Part shown: piece after piece, positions 35,044-42,435 of the stretch
How the letters are laid out: each line of letters begins with the position of its first letter
Numbering within the stretch: the stretch's first letter is position 1
Source: Streptomyces venezuelae
GTDB taxonomy: Bacteria > Actinomycetota > Actinomycetes > Streptomycetales > Streptomycetaceae
Direction: 5' to 3'
Assembly (NCBI RefSeq): GCF_008642355.1
Contig: NZ_CP029193.1
Coordinates: 2,628,001 to 2,692,000, forward strand
DNA length: 64,000 nucleotides
Notes under the pieces: generated by a model
What the model was told of the DNA's origin: nothing
The model's database searches: none
What the model saw: the letters and a program-made list of their open reading frames with translations, nothing else
Made by a program: the position numbers and the translations under genes

Positions 35044-36111
35044 ATGAGCTACAACCAGCCGGGCCCGTACGGCGGGCAGCAGCCCCAGCAGCCCGGGCCG
35101 TACGGCCAGCAGCCGCAGCAGCCCGGCCCCTACGGCCAGCCGCCCCAGGCACCCCCGCCCGGCTACGGGTACCCCCAGCAGGCCCCGCCCCAGCAGGGCG
35201 GCTACAGCCAGCCCCAGCAGCCCGGCCCCTACGGGCAGCAGCCCCAGCCCCCGTACGGCCAGCAGCCGCAGGCCCCCTACGGACAGGTCCCGCCCCCGCC
35301 CCCCGGTGGCGGCAAGAAGAAGACGGGCTTGATCATCGCCGCCGTCGCCGTGGTCGCCGCAGCGGCCGTCGGCGGCTACTTCGTCTTCGCGGGCGGTGAC
35401 GACGACGGCGACAAGAAGGGCGGCGGCTCCTCGAACGTGGCCGGGGGCGGGGGCGACGGCTCCGGTATCAAGGACGACGGGCCGCACAAGCTGACGACGC
35501 CGTCGCTCGTCATGGGCGACTACAAGAAGGACGAGACCCGCTCCAGCGGTCTGAACGGCGTCGACCTCGACAAGGCCGAGGCGGCCGGGGTGAAGAACCC
35601 CAAGGACGTGCAGGCCCAGTACCAGTCGGGCAGCAAGGACAACCCGATGGCGCAGAAGATACTGACCTTCGGCGGTGTCTACGGCGACATCGCGGACCCC
35701 GAGGGCGTCGTGGACCACATGTTCACCAATGCCAAGGAGAAGAACGAGGCGGGCGGCAGCAGCGGCCAGAGCGTCGAACTGGTCGGCGAGCCCAAGGAGT
35801 ACACGCCGGACGGGCTCGACGGCGCGGTCCTGAAGTGCCAGGAGATGAAGGTCGACCTGGGCGCGGGCGCGGGCACCTCCGGCTCCACGGCGGGCACCTC
35901 CGGCTCCACGGCGGGCACCTCCGGCTCCACGGCGGGGTCCGGCGGTTCGGGCAAGATGTCCGCGGCGACCTGCATCTGGGGCGACCACAGCACCCTCGGC
36001 TACGTCGTCACCACGGACGTCGCCAGCGCGCTGTCCGGTGCGTCCGCCGACCTCGACGAGTCGGCGGGCACCACGGCCAAGTTCCGCGGCGAGGTCCGCG
36101 TGAAGATCTGA
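35044..36111 (+). CDS. Proline-rich membrane-anchored protein, paralogue 2 of 3
   Basis: 355 residues from ATG 35044 (MSYNQPGPYGG), preceded by GGGAGGGAA. Same layout as its neighbours: PGPYGQQPQQ-type repeats to residue ~90, KKK, a membrane helix ([22 protein letters not shown]) and an outer domain with VYGDIADPEGVVD, LKCQ and CIWGDHSTLG. It has a special insertion before CIW: three 21-bp units encoding GTSGSTA (about 35873-35936), a flexible Gly/Ser/Thr linker. The core is closer to paralogue 3 (KDDGPHKLTTP against [11 protein letters not shown]) than to paralogue 1. Function unknown. Confidence 0.86.
   Translation: MSYNQPGPYGGQQPQQPGPYGQQPQQPGPYGQPPQAPPPGYGYPQQAPPQQGGYSQPQQPGPYGQQPQPPYGQQPQAPYGQVPPPPPGGGKKKTGLIIAAVAVVAAAAVGGYFVFAGGDDDGDKKGGGSSNVAGGGGDGSGIKDDGPHKLTTPSLVMGDYKKDETRSSGLNGVDLDKAEAAGVKNPKDVQAQYQSGSKDNPMAQKILTFGGVYGDIADPEGVVDHMFTNAKEKNEAGGSSGQSVELVGEPKEYTPDGLDGAVLKCQEMKVDLGAGAGTSGSTAGTSGSTAGTSGSTAGSGGSGKMSAATCIWGDHSTLGYVVTTDVASALSGASADLDESAGTTAKFRGEVRVKI
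35873..35936 (+). repeat. Three 21-bp tandem repeats in paralogue 2
   Basis: The unit GGCACCTCCGGCTCCACGGC(G) is repeated three times without interruption and in frame, encoding GTSGSTA each time. Copies are identical, so copy number may vary between strains. Confidence 0.9.
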
Positions 36112-36118
36112 CATCCGG

Positions 36119-36149
36119 CACCTGTCGGGCTTCTCGGAGCCCGCCGGTG
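36119..36149 (+). terminator. Weak terminator after paralogue 2
   Basis: Inverted repeat CACC...CGGGCT (36119-36131) with AGCCCG...GGTG (36138-36149), directly after the second proline-rich gene. It is shorter and less perfect than the others here. Confidence 0.5.
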
Positions 36150-36235
36150 TTCACGCGGCAGGACCCGGTCATACGGCCGGGCCCTGTTGCGTCAGGATGG
36201 CGGCGACACCTGAGCGTTTTCGGAGGGGAACCCCC

Positions 36236-37249
36236 ATGAGCTACCACCAGCCGGGCCCGTACGGCGGGCAGCAGCCGCAGCAGCCCGGCCCTTACGGTCA
36301 GCCGCCGCAGCAGCCCGGCCCCTACGGCCAGCCGCCGCAGGCGCCCCAGCCCGGCTACGGCTACCCCCAGCAGGCTCCCCCGCCCCCGCCGCCTCAGCCC
36401 GGTTACGGCTACCCGCAGCAGGCACCGCAGCAGGGTGGTTACAGCCAGCCCCAGCAGCCCGGCCCCTACGGGCAGTTCCCCCCGCAGACCCCCTACGGCC
36501 AGGCCCCCTACGGGCAGGTCCCGCCCCCGCCTCCCGGTGGCGGAAGCGGCAAGAAGACCGGGCTCGTCATCGCCGCCGTCGCCGTCGTCGCGGCCGCCGC
36601 TGTCGGCGGCTACTTCGTCTTCGCGAGCGACGACGACAAGGGCGGCAAGAACGGCGGCTCCTCGAACGTCGCGGACGGCGGCGTCAAGGACGACGGCCCG
36701 CACACGCTGACGACGCCGCCCACGATCCTCAACGAGTACGACAAGAGCGACGACATGGACGGCGGCTTCAACTCCAGCGACCTGGCGGCCGTCGAGAAGG
36801 CCGGCGTGAAGGACCCGCAGGACGTCGACGCCGGCTACCAGTCGGGGGACGAGAGCAACCCGCTCGCGCAGAAGGCCCTCCAGTTCATGGGCGTCTACGG
36901 CGAGATCGAGAACCCGGACCCCGTCGTCGACGCCGTCTTCGCGAAGATCAAGAAGGACTCGCAGAAGAACGGCTCGGACACGGGCAAGCTCGTCGGCAGC
37001 CCCAAGGACTTCAGCACGAAGGACACCGTCCTCAAGTGCCAGGAGTCCGTGATGGAGAACAGCAACGGCGGCGGCACGTCCTCGGGCCCCAAGGAGATCC
37101 GCATGCCGGTCTGCGTCTGGGGCGACCACAGCACCGTCGGCGTCGTCGTGCCGCTCACGGTCGCCGACGCCATGGCGGGCAAGGTCTCCCTCGACGACGC
37201 CTCGGACACCACGCTCCGCGCCCGCAAGGCCCTCCGCGTCAAGGTCTGA
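36236..37249 (+). CDS. Proline-rich membrane-anchored protein, paralogue 3 of 3
   Basis: 337 residues from ATG 36236 ([11 protein letters not shown]), with GGAGGGGAA upstream. N-terminal [10 protein letters not shown] repeats and GYGYPQQAP units run to ~residue 100, followed by a membrane helix ([22 protein letters not shown]) and an outer domain with [17 protein letters not shown] and [10 protein letters not shown], and a final RKALRVKV similar to the ends of the other two (EVRVKI, AARVKA). Same orientation as the other two and convergent with clpX. Function unknown. Confidence 0.86.
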   Translation: MSYHQPGPYGGQQPQQPGPYGQPPQQPGPYGQPPQAPQPGYGYPQQAPPPPPPQPGYGYPQQAPQQGGYSQPQQPGPYGQFPPQTPYGQAPYGQVPPPPPGGGSGKKTGLVIAAVAVVAAAAVGGYFVFASDDDKGGKNGGSSNVADGGVKDDGPHTLTTPPTILNEYDKSDDMDGGFNSSDLAAVEKAGVKDPQDVDAGYQSGDESNPLAQKALQFMGVYGEIENPDPVVDAVFAKIKKDSQKNGSDTGKLVGSPKDFSTKDTVLKCQESVMENSNGGGTSSGPKEIRMPVCVWGDHSTVGVVVPLTVADAMAGKVSLDDASDTTLRARKALRVKV

Positions 37250-37285
37250 CGCGGGCTCCGGCGCGACGTCCCGCACCCGCCACAA

Positions 37286-37330
37286 CGCGAAGGGGCGCCC
37301 GGCGATCGGATCGCCGGGCGCCCCTTCGCG
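37286..37330. terminator. Perfect 21-bp bidirectional terminator
   Basis: Left arm 37286-37306 and right arm 37310-37330 pair without mismatch around a CGG loop, between paralogue 3 (+) and clpX (-), which converge. One of the most stable hairpins in the window. Confidence 0.9.
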
Positions 37331-37342
37331 CGTACGTGCCGC

Positions 37343-38629
37343 CTACGCGGACTTCTGCTCCCCCGCACCGCCGCCCCGCACATCGCGCGGCACCAGGGTC
37401 GGGTTGACGTTCGAGCGGACGACGTCCGCCGTGATGACGACGCGGGCCACGTCCTTGCGGGACGGCACCTCGTACATCACCGACTGGAGGACTTCCTCCA
37501 TGATGGCGCGCAGACCGCGCGCGCCGGTCTGGCGCAGGATCGCCTGGTCCGCGATGGCCTCCAGTGCCTCGCGCTCGAACTCCAGCTCCACGCCGTCGAG
37601 TTCGAACAGCCGCTGGTACTGCTTCACCAGCGCGTTGCGCGGCTCGACGAGGATCTGGAGCAGGGCCTCGCGGTCGAGGTTGTGGACCGAGGTGATCACG
37701 GGGAGGCGGCCGATGAACTCGGGGATCATCCCGAACTTCACCAGGTCCTCCGGCATGATGTCCTCGAACTGGTCCTTCTCCTCCATCTCGCGCTTGGAGC
37801 GGATGGTGGCGCCGAAGCCGATGCCCTTCGCGCCCGCGCGGGACTCGATGATCTTCTCCAGGCCCGCGAAGGCACCGCCCACGATGAACAGCACGTTCGT
37901 CGTGTCGATCTGGATGAACTCCTGGTGCGGGTGCTTGCGGCCGCCCTGCGGGGGCACCGACGCCGTGGTGCCCTCCAGGATCTTCAGGAGCGCCTGCTGG
38001 ACGCCCTCGCCGCTGACATCGCGGGTGATCGACGGGTTCTCGCTCTTGCGGGCCACCTTGTCGATCTCGTCGATGTAGATGATCCCGGTCTCGGCCTTCT
38101 TGACGTCGTAGTCGGCCGCCTGGATCAGCTTCAGGAGGATGTTCTCGACGTCCTCGCCGACATAGCCCGCCTCCGTCAGCGCCGTCGCGTCCGCGATGGC
38201 GAACGGAACGTTCAGCATGCGCGCGAGCGTCTGCGCGAGGAGGGTCTTGCCGGAGCCGGTCGGGCCGAGCAGCAGGATGTTGGACTTCGCGAGTTCGATC
38301 GCGTCGTCACGGCCCTGGGCGCCGCCGTTCTCTCCTGCCTGGACCCGCTTGTAGTGGTTGTACACCGCTACCGAGAGGGCCTTCTTCGCGGGCTCCTGGC
38401 CCACGACGTAGCCCTCAAGGAATTCGTAGATCTCGCGAGGCTTGGGGAGTTCCTCCCAGCGGACCTCGCTCGTCTCCGCGAGCTCTTCCTCGATGATCTC
38501 GTTACAGAGGTCGATGCACTCGTCGCAGATGTACACACCGGGGCCTGCGATGAGCTTCTTGACCTGCTTCTGACTCTTTCCGCAGAACGAGCACTTGAGC
38601 AGATCGCCGCCGTCACCGATGCGTGCCAC
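37343..38629 (-). CDS. clpX: ATP-dependent Clp protease ATP-binding subunit ClpX
   Basis: AAA+ unfoldase that feeds tagged proteins into the ClpP chamber. The 428-residue protein starts at GTG 38629 ([20 protein letters not shown]) with AAGGGGA upstream. Longer in-frame extension into the clpP2 region is spurious. It has the N-terminal four-Cys zinc domain (CSFC...CDEC, residues 11-36), Walker A GPTGSGKT with K128, Walker [10 protein letters not shown] and the substrate pore/IGF-type C-terminal domain. It is separated from clpP2 by 167 bp, including a terminator, so it has its own promoter. Confidence 0.97.
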   Translation of the reverse strand: MARIGDGGDLLKCSFCGKSQKQVKKLIAGPGVYICDECIDLCNEIIEEELAETSEVRWEELPKPREIYEFLEGYVVGQEPAKKALSVAVYNHYKRVQAGENGGAQGRDDAIELAKSNILLLGPTGSGKTLLAQTLARMLNVPFAIADATALTEAGYVGEDVENILLKLIQAADYDVKKAETGIIYIDEIDKVARKSENPSITRDVSGEGVQQALLKILEGTTASVPPQGGRKHPHQEFIQIDTTNVLFIVGGAFAGLEKIIESRAGAKGIGFGATIRSKREMEEKDQFEDIMPEDLVKFGMIPEFIGRLPVITSVHNLDREALLQILVEPRNALVKQYQRLFELDGVELEFEREALEAIADQAILRQTGARGLRAIMEEVLQSVMYEVPSRKDVARVVITADVVRSNVNPTLVPRDVRGGGAGEQKSA

Positions 38630-38728
38630 GAGGTGCTTCCCCTTCGCCTGGGAGACGCCACGTTCAGCGGCTCCTGGTGCCTCATATCCGACGGTACCCT
38701 GCCGGGCCCCCCGTTCGGGCCCCCCTTG

Positions 38729-38769
38729 GCACGGTTCGCTTCGACGCGGGTCGTGCGCGAACCGTGCCG
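38729..38769 (-). terminator. Terminator after clpP2
   Basis: Perfect 12-bp inverted repeat GGCACGGTTCGC (38729-38740) with GCGAACCGTGCC (38758-38769), starting 28 bases after the clpP2 stop. It separates the clpP1P2 message from clpX. Confidence 0.75.
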
Positions 38770-38796
38770 TGGAGCGGCAGATGCTACAGCTCAGTG

Positions 38797-39492
38797 TCAG
38801 GCAACCGCGGAATTGTTCATCTTCCGGGTGGAGATGATCTGGTCGACCAAGCCGTACGAGAGCGCGTCCTCGGCCGTGAGGATCTTGTCGCGCTCGATGT
38901 CGTCGCGGATCTTCTCGATCGGCGTCGTGGAGTGCTTGGCCAGCATCTCCTCCAGCTGCGAACGCATCCGGAGGATTTCGTTGGCGGCGATCTCCAGGTC
39001 GGAGACCTGACCGCGGCCGGTCTCGCTGTAGGGCTGGTGGATCAGGACGCGCGCGTTCGGCAGCGCCATGCGCTTGCCGGGCGTGCCCGCCGCGAGGAGC
39101 ACGGCGGCGGCCGACGCGGCCTGGCCCATGCAGACGGTCTGCACGTCGGGCTTCACGAACTGCATCGTGTCGTAGATGGCCGTGAGGGCCGTGAACGAGC
39201 CGCCGGGGCTGTTGATGTAGATCGAGATGTCGCGGTCCGGGTCCATCGACTCCAGGCACAGGAGCTGCGCCATGACGTCGTTGGCGGACGCGTCGTCGAT
39301 CTGCACGCCGAGGAAGATCACGCGCTCCTCGAAGAGCTTCGCGTACGGGTCGTACTCCCGCACGCCCTGCGAGGTGCGCTCCACGAAACGCGGGATCACG
39401 TAACGCGACTCGGCGCCGGTGCCGGTGAACTCGGCCTGGCCGCTCTCGGCCTGTGCACGGCCGGAGAGGCCGCGACCGGGGAAGTTGTTCAT
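38797..39492 (-). CDS. clpP2: ATP-dependent Clp protease proteolytic subunit ClpP2
   Basis: Serine protease subunit, 231 residues, with S127 in [11 protein letters not shown] and H152 in VLIHQPYSE, and the ClpP fold ([24 protein letters not shown]). The N-terminal ~40 residues ([17 protein letters not shown]...) form an actinobacterial extension. In Streptomyces ClpP1 and ClpP2 are a pair that forms the active complex. It follows clpP1 by 61 bp with AGGAGAACCAGAG upstream of its ATG. Confidence 0.96.
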   Translation of the reverse strand: MNNFPGRGLSGRAQAESGQAEFTGTGAESRYVIPRFVERTSQGVREYDPYAKLFEERVIFLGVQIDDASANDVMAQLLCLESMDPDRDISIYINSPGGSFTALTAIYDTMQFVKPDVQTVCMGQAASAAAVLLAAGTPGKRMALPNARVLIHQPYSETGRGQVSDLEIAANEILRMRSQLEEMLAKHSTTPIEKIRDDIERDKILTAEDALSYGLVDQIISTRKMNNSAVA

Positions 39493-39553
39493 CTCTGGTT
39501 CTCCTGAGAAGCGAGGGGCTTAGGTGTCGGCTGCGGGGCGCTGAGCACGGGGC

Positions 39554-40171
39554 TCAGGCTCCGGTGCCGCCCCCGCCCGGCATGCCTGCGGCGCTGGACA
39601 TGATGTCGTCGATGAGGCCGTACTCCTTGGCCTCCTGCGGGTCGAACCAGCGGTCGCGGTCCGAGTCGCGCGTGACCTGCTCGACGGTCTGACCGGTGTG
39701 GAACGCCGTGAGCTCGGCCATCTTCTTCTTGGTCAGCAGCAGCCGCTCGGCGTGGATCTTGATGTCCGACGCGGAGCCCGCGAGGCCCGCGGACGGCTGG
39801 TGGATCAGGATCTCGGCGTTCGGCAGCGCGAAGCGCTTGCCGGGCGTGCCCGCGCTGAGCAGGAACTGGCCCATGGAGGCGGCCATGCCCATCGCGATCG
39901 TCACCACGTCGTTCTTGATGTACTGCATGGTGTCGTAGATCGCCATGCCGGCCGTGATCGAGCCGCCGGGGCTGTTGATGTAGAGGTAGATGTCCTTGTC
40001 CGGATCGGAGGCAAGGAGCAGCAGCTGCGCGGTGATCTTGTTGGCAATGTCGTCGTCGACCGGCTGGCCGAGGAAGATGATCCGCTCGCCGAGCAGCCGG
40101 TTGTAGACCTGGTCGCCGAGGCCACCACCGATGGAGGGGTCGCCGGCGGCGGAGGGCATCAGATTCGTCAC
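39554..40171 (-). CDS. clpP1: ATP-dependent Clp protease proteolytic subunit ClpP1
   Basis: 205-residue peptidase subunit, S99 in [11 protein letters not shown] and H124 in ILIHQPSAG, with [23 protein letters not shown]. The start is GTG 40171 ([12 protein letters not shown]) with AGGTGG seven bases upstream; the frame to 40213 adds residues not expected in the family. First gene of clpP1-clpP2. A ClgR-like operator lies about 170 bp upstream. In Streptomyces clpP1 is a known ClgR target and affects differentiation. Confidence 0.97.
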   Translation of the reverse strand: MTNLMPSAAGDPSIGGGLGDQVYNRLLGERIIFLGQPVDDDIANKITAQLLLLASDPDKDIYLYINSPGGSITAGMAIYDTMQYIKNDVVTIAMGMAASMGQFLLSAGTPGKRFALPNAEILIHQPSAGLAGSASDIKIHAERLLLTKKKMAELTAFHTGQTVEQVTRDSDRDRWFDPQEAKEYGLIDDIMSSAAGMPGGGGTGA

Positions 40172-40338
40172 GTATCCACCTGCTCGTCTTACGACGGCGC
40201 CGGGCCGTCTCACGTCTTCAGCTGGGGCGCGGGGGCCCGCGTGCGGCGCCGCTCCGGGGCGGCGTCGGGGACTCCCCTGCCCTCGTATTCATGGACCCTA
40301 ACGCGCGGGGTCCCTCCGGGAATCCCGGAGAACCAACT

Positions 40339-40352
40339 GTTCGCTGTGAGCG
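40339..40352. promoter_or_regulatory. Putative ClgR operator upstream of clpP1
   Basis: GTTCGCTGTGAGCG matches GTTCGC-N5-GCG, which is close to the ClgR operator consensus as I remember it for actinobacterial clp and lon genes. Its position, about 170 bp upstream of the clpP1 start, suits activation of clpP1P2. The flanking bases extend the palindromic look (GCG/CGC). Confidence 0.5.
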
Positions 40353-40398
40353 CAGGTTCTGGCGGGGGCGCCTTGAACAGTGCCGGTCGTGGCCCGTA

Positions 40399-40515
40399 AG
40401 GGGCGCGGGGAACTGCGCGATCGGCCCCCGCCGGGCCGCAAGCGGGTCTGCCCGCGGCAGGGCCCAGTGGCGGGTGCGGCTTGTGGGGGTTGCTCGCGCG
40501 GTTCCCCACGCCCCT
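40399..40515. repeat. Long palindromic intergenic repeat, type A
   Basis: Arms 40399-40420 and 40494-40515 pair at 20 of 22 positions (AGGGGCGCGGGGAACTGCGC against its complement) around a 73-bp GC-rich loop. I recall similar sequences scattered between genes in many streptomycete chromosomes. Confidence 0.65.
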
Positions 40516-40520
40516 GAAGA

Positions 40521-40560
40521 CACCGGGCCCCCGGGACCGAGAAGTCCTGGGGGCCCGGTG
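40521..40560 (-). terminator. Terminator after tig
   Basis: A 17-bp inverted repeat with one mismatch (40521-40537 with 40544-40560) starts 20 bases after the tig stop. Confidence 0.85.
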
Positions 40561-40580
40561 CGCGAGCGTCAGAGCGAGGC

Positions 40581-41969
40581 TCAGGCCTCGGTCTTCTCCT
40601 CGGCGGCGTCGGAGGTCGCCTCGGTCTGCTCGCCCTCGGCGGCAGCCGTCTCGTCGTCCTCGTCCTCGAGGTCGACGACCTCACCGTTCGTGTCCTTGAC
40701 CGTCGCCGCCTCGACGACGACCGCGAGGGCCTTGCCGCGGGCGACCTCGCCGACGAGCATCGGAACCTGGCCGCCCTCGACGACGGCCTGGGCGAACTGG
40801 TCGGGGGACATGCCGGAGGACTGCGCGCGACGCATGAGGTGCTCGGTGAGCTCCTCCTGGTTCACGTTCAGCTTCTCCTTGTTGACGAGCTCGTCGAGGA
40901 CGAACTGCGTCTTGATGCCCTTCTCGGCCTGCTCCTTGGTCTCGGCGTCGAACTCCTCGCGGGACTTGCCCTGGATCTCCAGGTACTTGTCCAGGTCGAG
41001 GCCCATCTGGCCGAGCTGGTGGTGCTCGAGGTTGTGCGTGCGGGTCTGGATCTCGTCCGCGAGGAGCTTCTCGGGGACGGGGACCTCGACCAGCTCGAGC
41101 AGCTTCTCCAGGACGCGCTCCTGGGCCTGCGTCGCCTGGTCGTACTGCTTCATGTTCTCGAGGCGCTTGCGGCTGTCGGCCTTCAGCTCGTCGAGGGTGT
41201 CGAACTCGGAGGCGAGCTGCGCGAAGTCGTCGTCGAGGGACGGCAGTTCACGGGCGGCGACCTGGGTGACCTTGACGGTGACCTCGGCCTCCTTGCCGGC
41301 CGCCGAGCCGCCCTTGAGCTCGGAGGTGAAGGTGGCCTCGCCACCGGCCTCCAGGCCCTTCACGGCGTCGTCGATGCCCTCGAGGAGCTCGCCGGAGCCG
41401 ATCGTGTAGGAGACGCCGGAGGCGACGCCGTCCTCCAGGACCTCGCCCTCGACCTTGGCCTCGAGGTCGATGGTCACGACGTCGCCGTCCTCGGCGGCAC
41501 GCTCGACCGGGGACGTGGAGGCGAAGCGCTCGCGCAGCTCCTCGACGGCCTTGTCGACGTCCTCGTCGCTGACCTCGATCGCGTCGACCTCGACCTCGAT
41601 GCCGGAGTAGTCCGGGATCTCGATGGAGGGACGGACGTCGACCTCGGCGGTGAAGTTGAGGGTCTCGTTGTCCTTCAGCTCGGTGATGTCCACCTCGGGC
41701 TGGCCCAGGACATTGAGCTCGGCCTCGTTGACGGCCTCGGTGTAGAACTTCGGGAGCGCGTCGTTGACGGCCTCTTCGAGGACGGCGCCACGGCCGAACC
41801 GCTGGTCGATGACGCGGGCCGGGATCTTGCCCTTGCGGAAGCCCTTCACCGTGACCTGCTGGTTGATCTTCTTGTAGGCCGCGTCGAGGCTGTCCTTGAG
41901 CTCCTCGAAGGGCACCTCAACAGTGAGCCGAACCCGGGTCGGGTTCAGGGTCTCCACGGCGCTCTTCAC
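40581..41969 (-). CDS. tig: Trigger factor
   Basis: Ribosome-bound chaperone and peptidyl-prolyl isomerase. The 462-residue protein starts at GTG 41969 ([15 protein letters not shown]) with AAGGAG nine bases upstream. It shows the ribosome-binding domain with the GFRKGKIP signature (a few residues after [10 protein letters not shown]), the central FKBP-type PPIase domain ([33 protein letters not shown]) and a long helical C domain. The extreme C terminus is acidic ([18 protein letters not shown]). Monocistronic, with clpP1P2 downstream after a terminator. Confidence 0.97.
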   Translation of the reverse strand: MKSAVETLNPTRVRLTVEVPFEELKDSLDAAYKKINQQVTVKGFRKGKIPARVIDQRFGRGAVLEEAVNDALPKFYTEAVNEAELNVLGQPEVDITELKDNETLNFTAEVDVRPSIEIPDYSGIEVEVDAIEVSDEDVDKAVEELRERFASTSPVERAAEDGDVVTIDLEAKVEGEVLEDGVASGVSYTIGSGELLEGIDDAVKGLEAGGEATFTSELKGGSAAGKEAEVTVKVTQVAARELPSLDDDFAQLASEFDTLDELKADSRKRLENMKQYDQATQAQERVLEKLLELVEVPVPEKLLADEIQTRTHNLEHHQLGQMGLDLDKYLEIQGKSREEFDAETKEQAEKGIKTQFVLDELVNKEKLNVNQEELTEHLMRRAQSSGMSPDQFAQAVVEGGQVPMLVGEVARGKALAVVVEAATVKDTNGEVVDLEDEDDETAAAEGEQTEATSDAAEEKTEA

Positions 41970-42039
41970 GGTTCGGTCTCCTTGGGGCTGACTTCTTGGG
42001 ATTCTGCCCGGCTCAGAGACACACGGGCACACAGCTTGC

Positions 42040-42070
42040 ATAGTAACGGCAAGCAGGAGCCGAGCCACAA
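42040..42070 (-). promoter_or_regulatory. Possible tig promoter
   Basis: On the minus strand TTGTGG (plus 42065-42070) and TACTAT (42040-42045) are 19 bp apart, about 70 bp upstream of the tig start. The -10 is good; the spacing is long. Confidence 0.35.
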
Positions 42071-42095
42071 TGCGATCTTGTGGGGAGGATTTCGT

Positions 42096-42172
42096 TGGTC
42101 GGGGTGGCGGGATTTGAACCCACGGCCTTCCGCTCCCAAAGCGGACGCGCTACCAAGCTGCGCCACACCCCG
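42096..42172 (-). tRNA. tRNA-Pro (anticodon UGG)
   Basis: 77-nt cloverleaf on the minus strand: acceptor CGGGGTG/CACCCCG, D arm with GCGCAGCTTGGTAGCGC, anticodon arm TCCGCTTTGGGAGCGGA with anticodon TGG, T arm with GGGTTCGAATCCC. The discriminator A and 3' CCA are encoded (42099-42096). Confidence 0.97.
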
Positions 42173-42315
42173 TCGGTGCGACACGTAGGGTACATGCCCG
42201 CAGGCAGTGCGGCTCCCCGTTGAACGGGGCCGGTTCCGGGGGGCACGTGCGGCGAGGGGCCAGGACCCGCTACGATGCCTGTCGTGCCGCGGCATCCGCT
42301 CGTGGCGCGATCTGT

Positions 42316-42386
42316 GCGGGCGTAGCTCAATGGTAGAGCCCTAGTCTTCCAAACTAGCTACGCGGGTTCGATTCCCGTCGCCCGCT
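42316..42386 (+). tRNA. tRNA-Gly (anticodon UCC)
   Basis: 71-nt cloverleaf: acceptor GCGGGCG/CGCCCGC, D arm GCTCAATGGTAGAGC, anticodon arm CTAGTCTTCCAAACTAG with anticodon TCC, T arm CGGGTTCGATTCCCG. The 3' CCA is not encoded, unlike the tRNA-Pro nearby. It is followed by a terminator. Confidence 0.97.
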
Positions 42387-42397
42387 CTCGTGAAGCA

Positions 42398-42421
42398 ACC
42401 CCAGGCCGTGTGGCCTGGGGT
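42398..42421 (+). terminator. Rho-independent terminator after tRNA-Gly
   Basis: Perfect ACCCCAGGCC/GGCCTGGGGT stem with loop GTGT, followed by TTCTT; 12 bases after the tRNA-Gly end. It could also serve the kinase gene on the other strand. Confidence 0.9.
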
Positions 42422-42435
42422 TTCTTCGTTCGTGC

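Larger units (their letters stand above)
40172..40580. other. clpP1 upstream region / tig downstream region
   Basis: 409 bp without a gene. It holds the putative ClgR operator (40339-40352), a long imperfect palindrome of a type I associate with dispersed Streptomyces repeats (40399-40515) and the tig terminator (40521-40560). Short frames overlapping it have poor codon bias and no ribosome-binding site. Confidence 0.7.

Noticed and set aside
33848..37249. Repeats in the proline-rich genes as a CRISPR array
   Set aside because: The repeats are in-frame coding sequence with no unique spacers.
42096..42421. tRNA genes as sites of an integrated element
   Set aside because: No integrase, excisionase or repeated tRNA end is present; flanking genes are ordinary chromosome.
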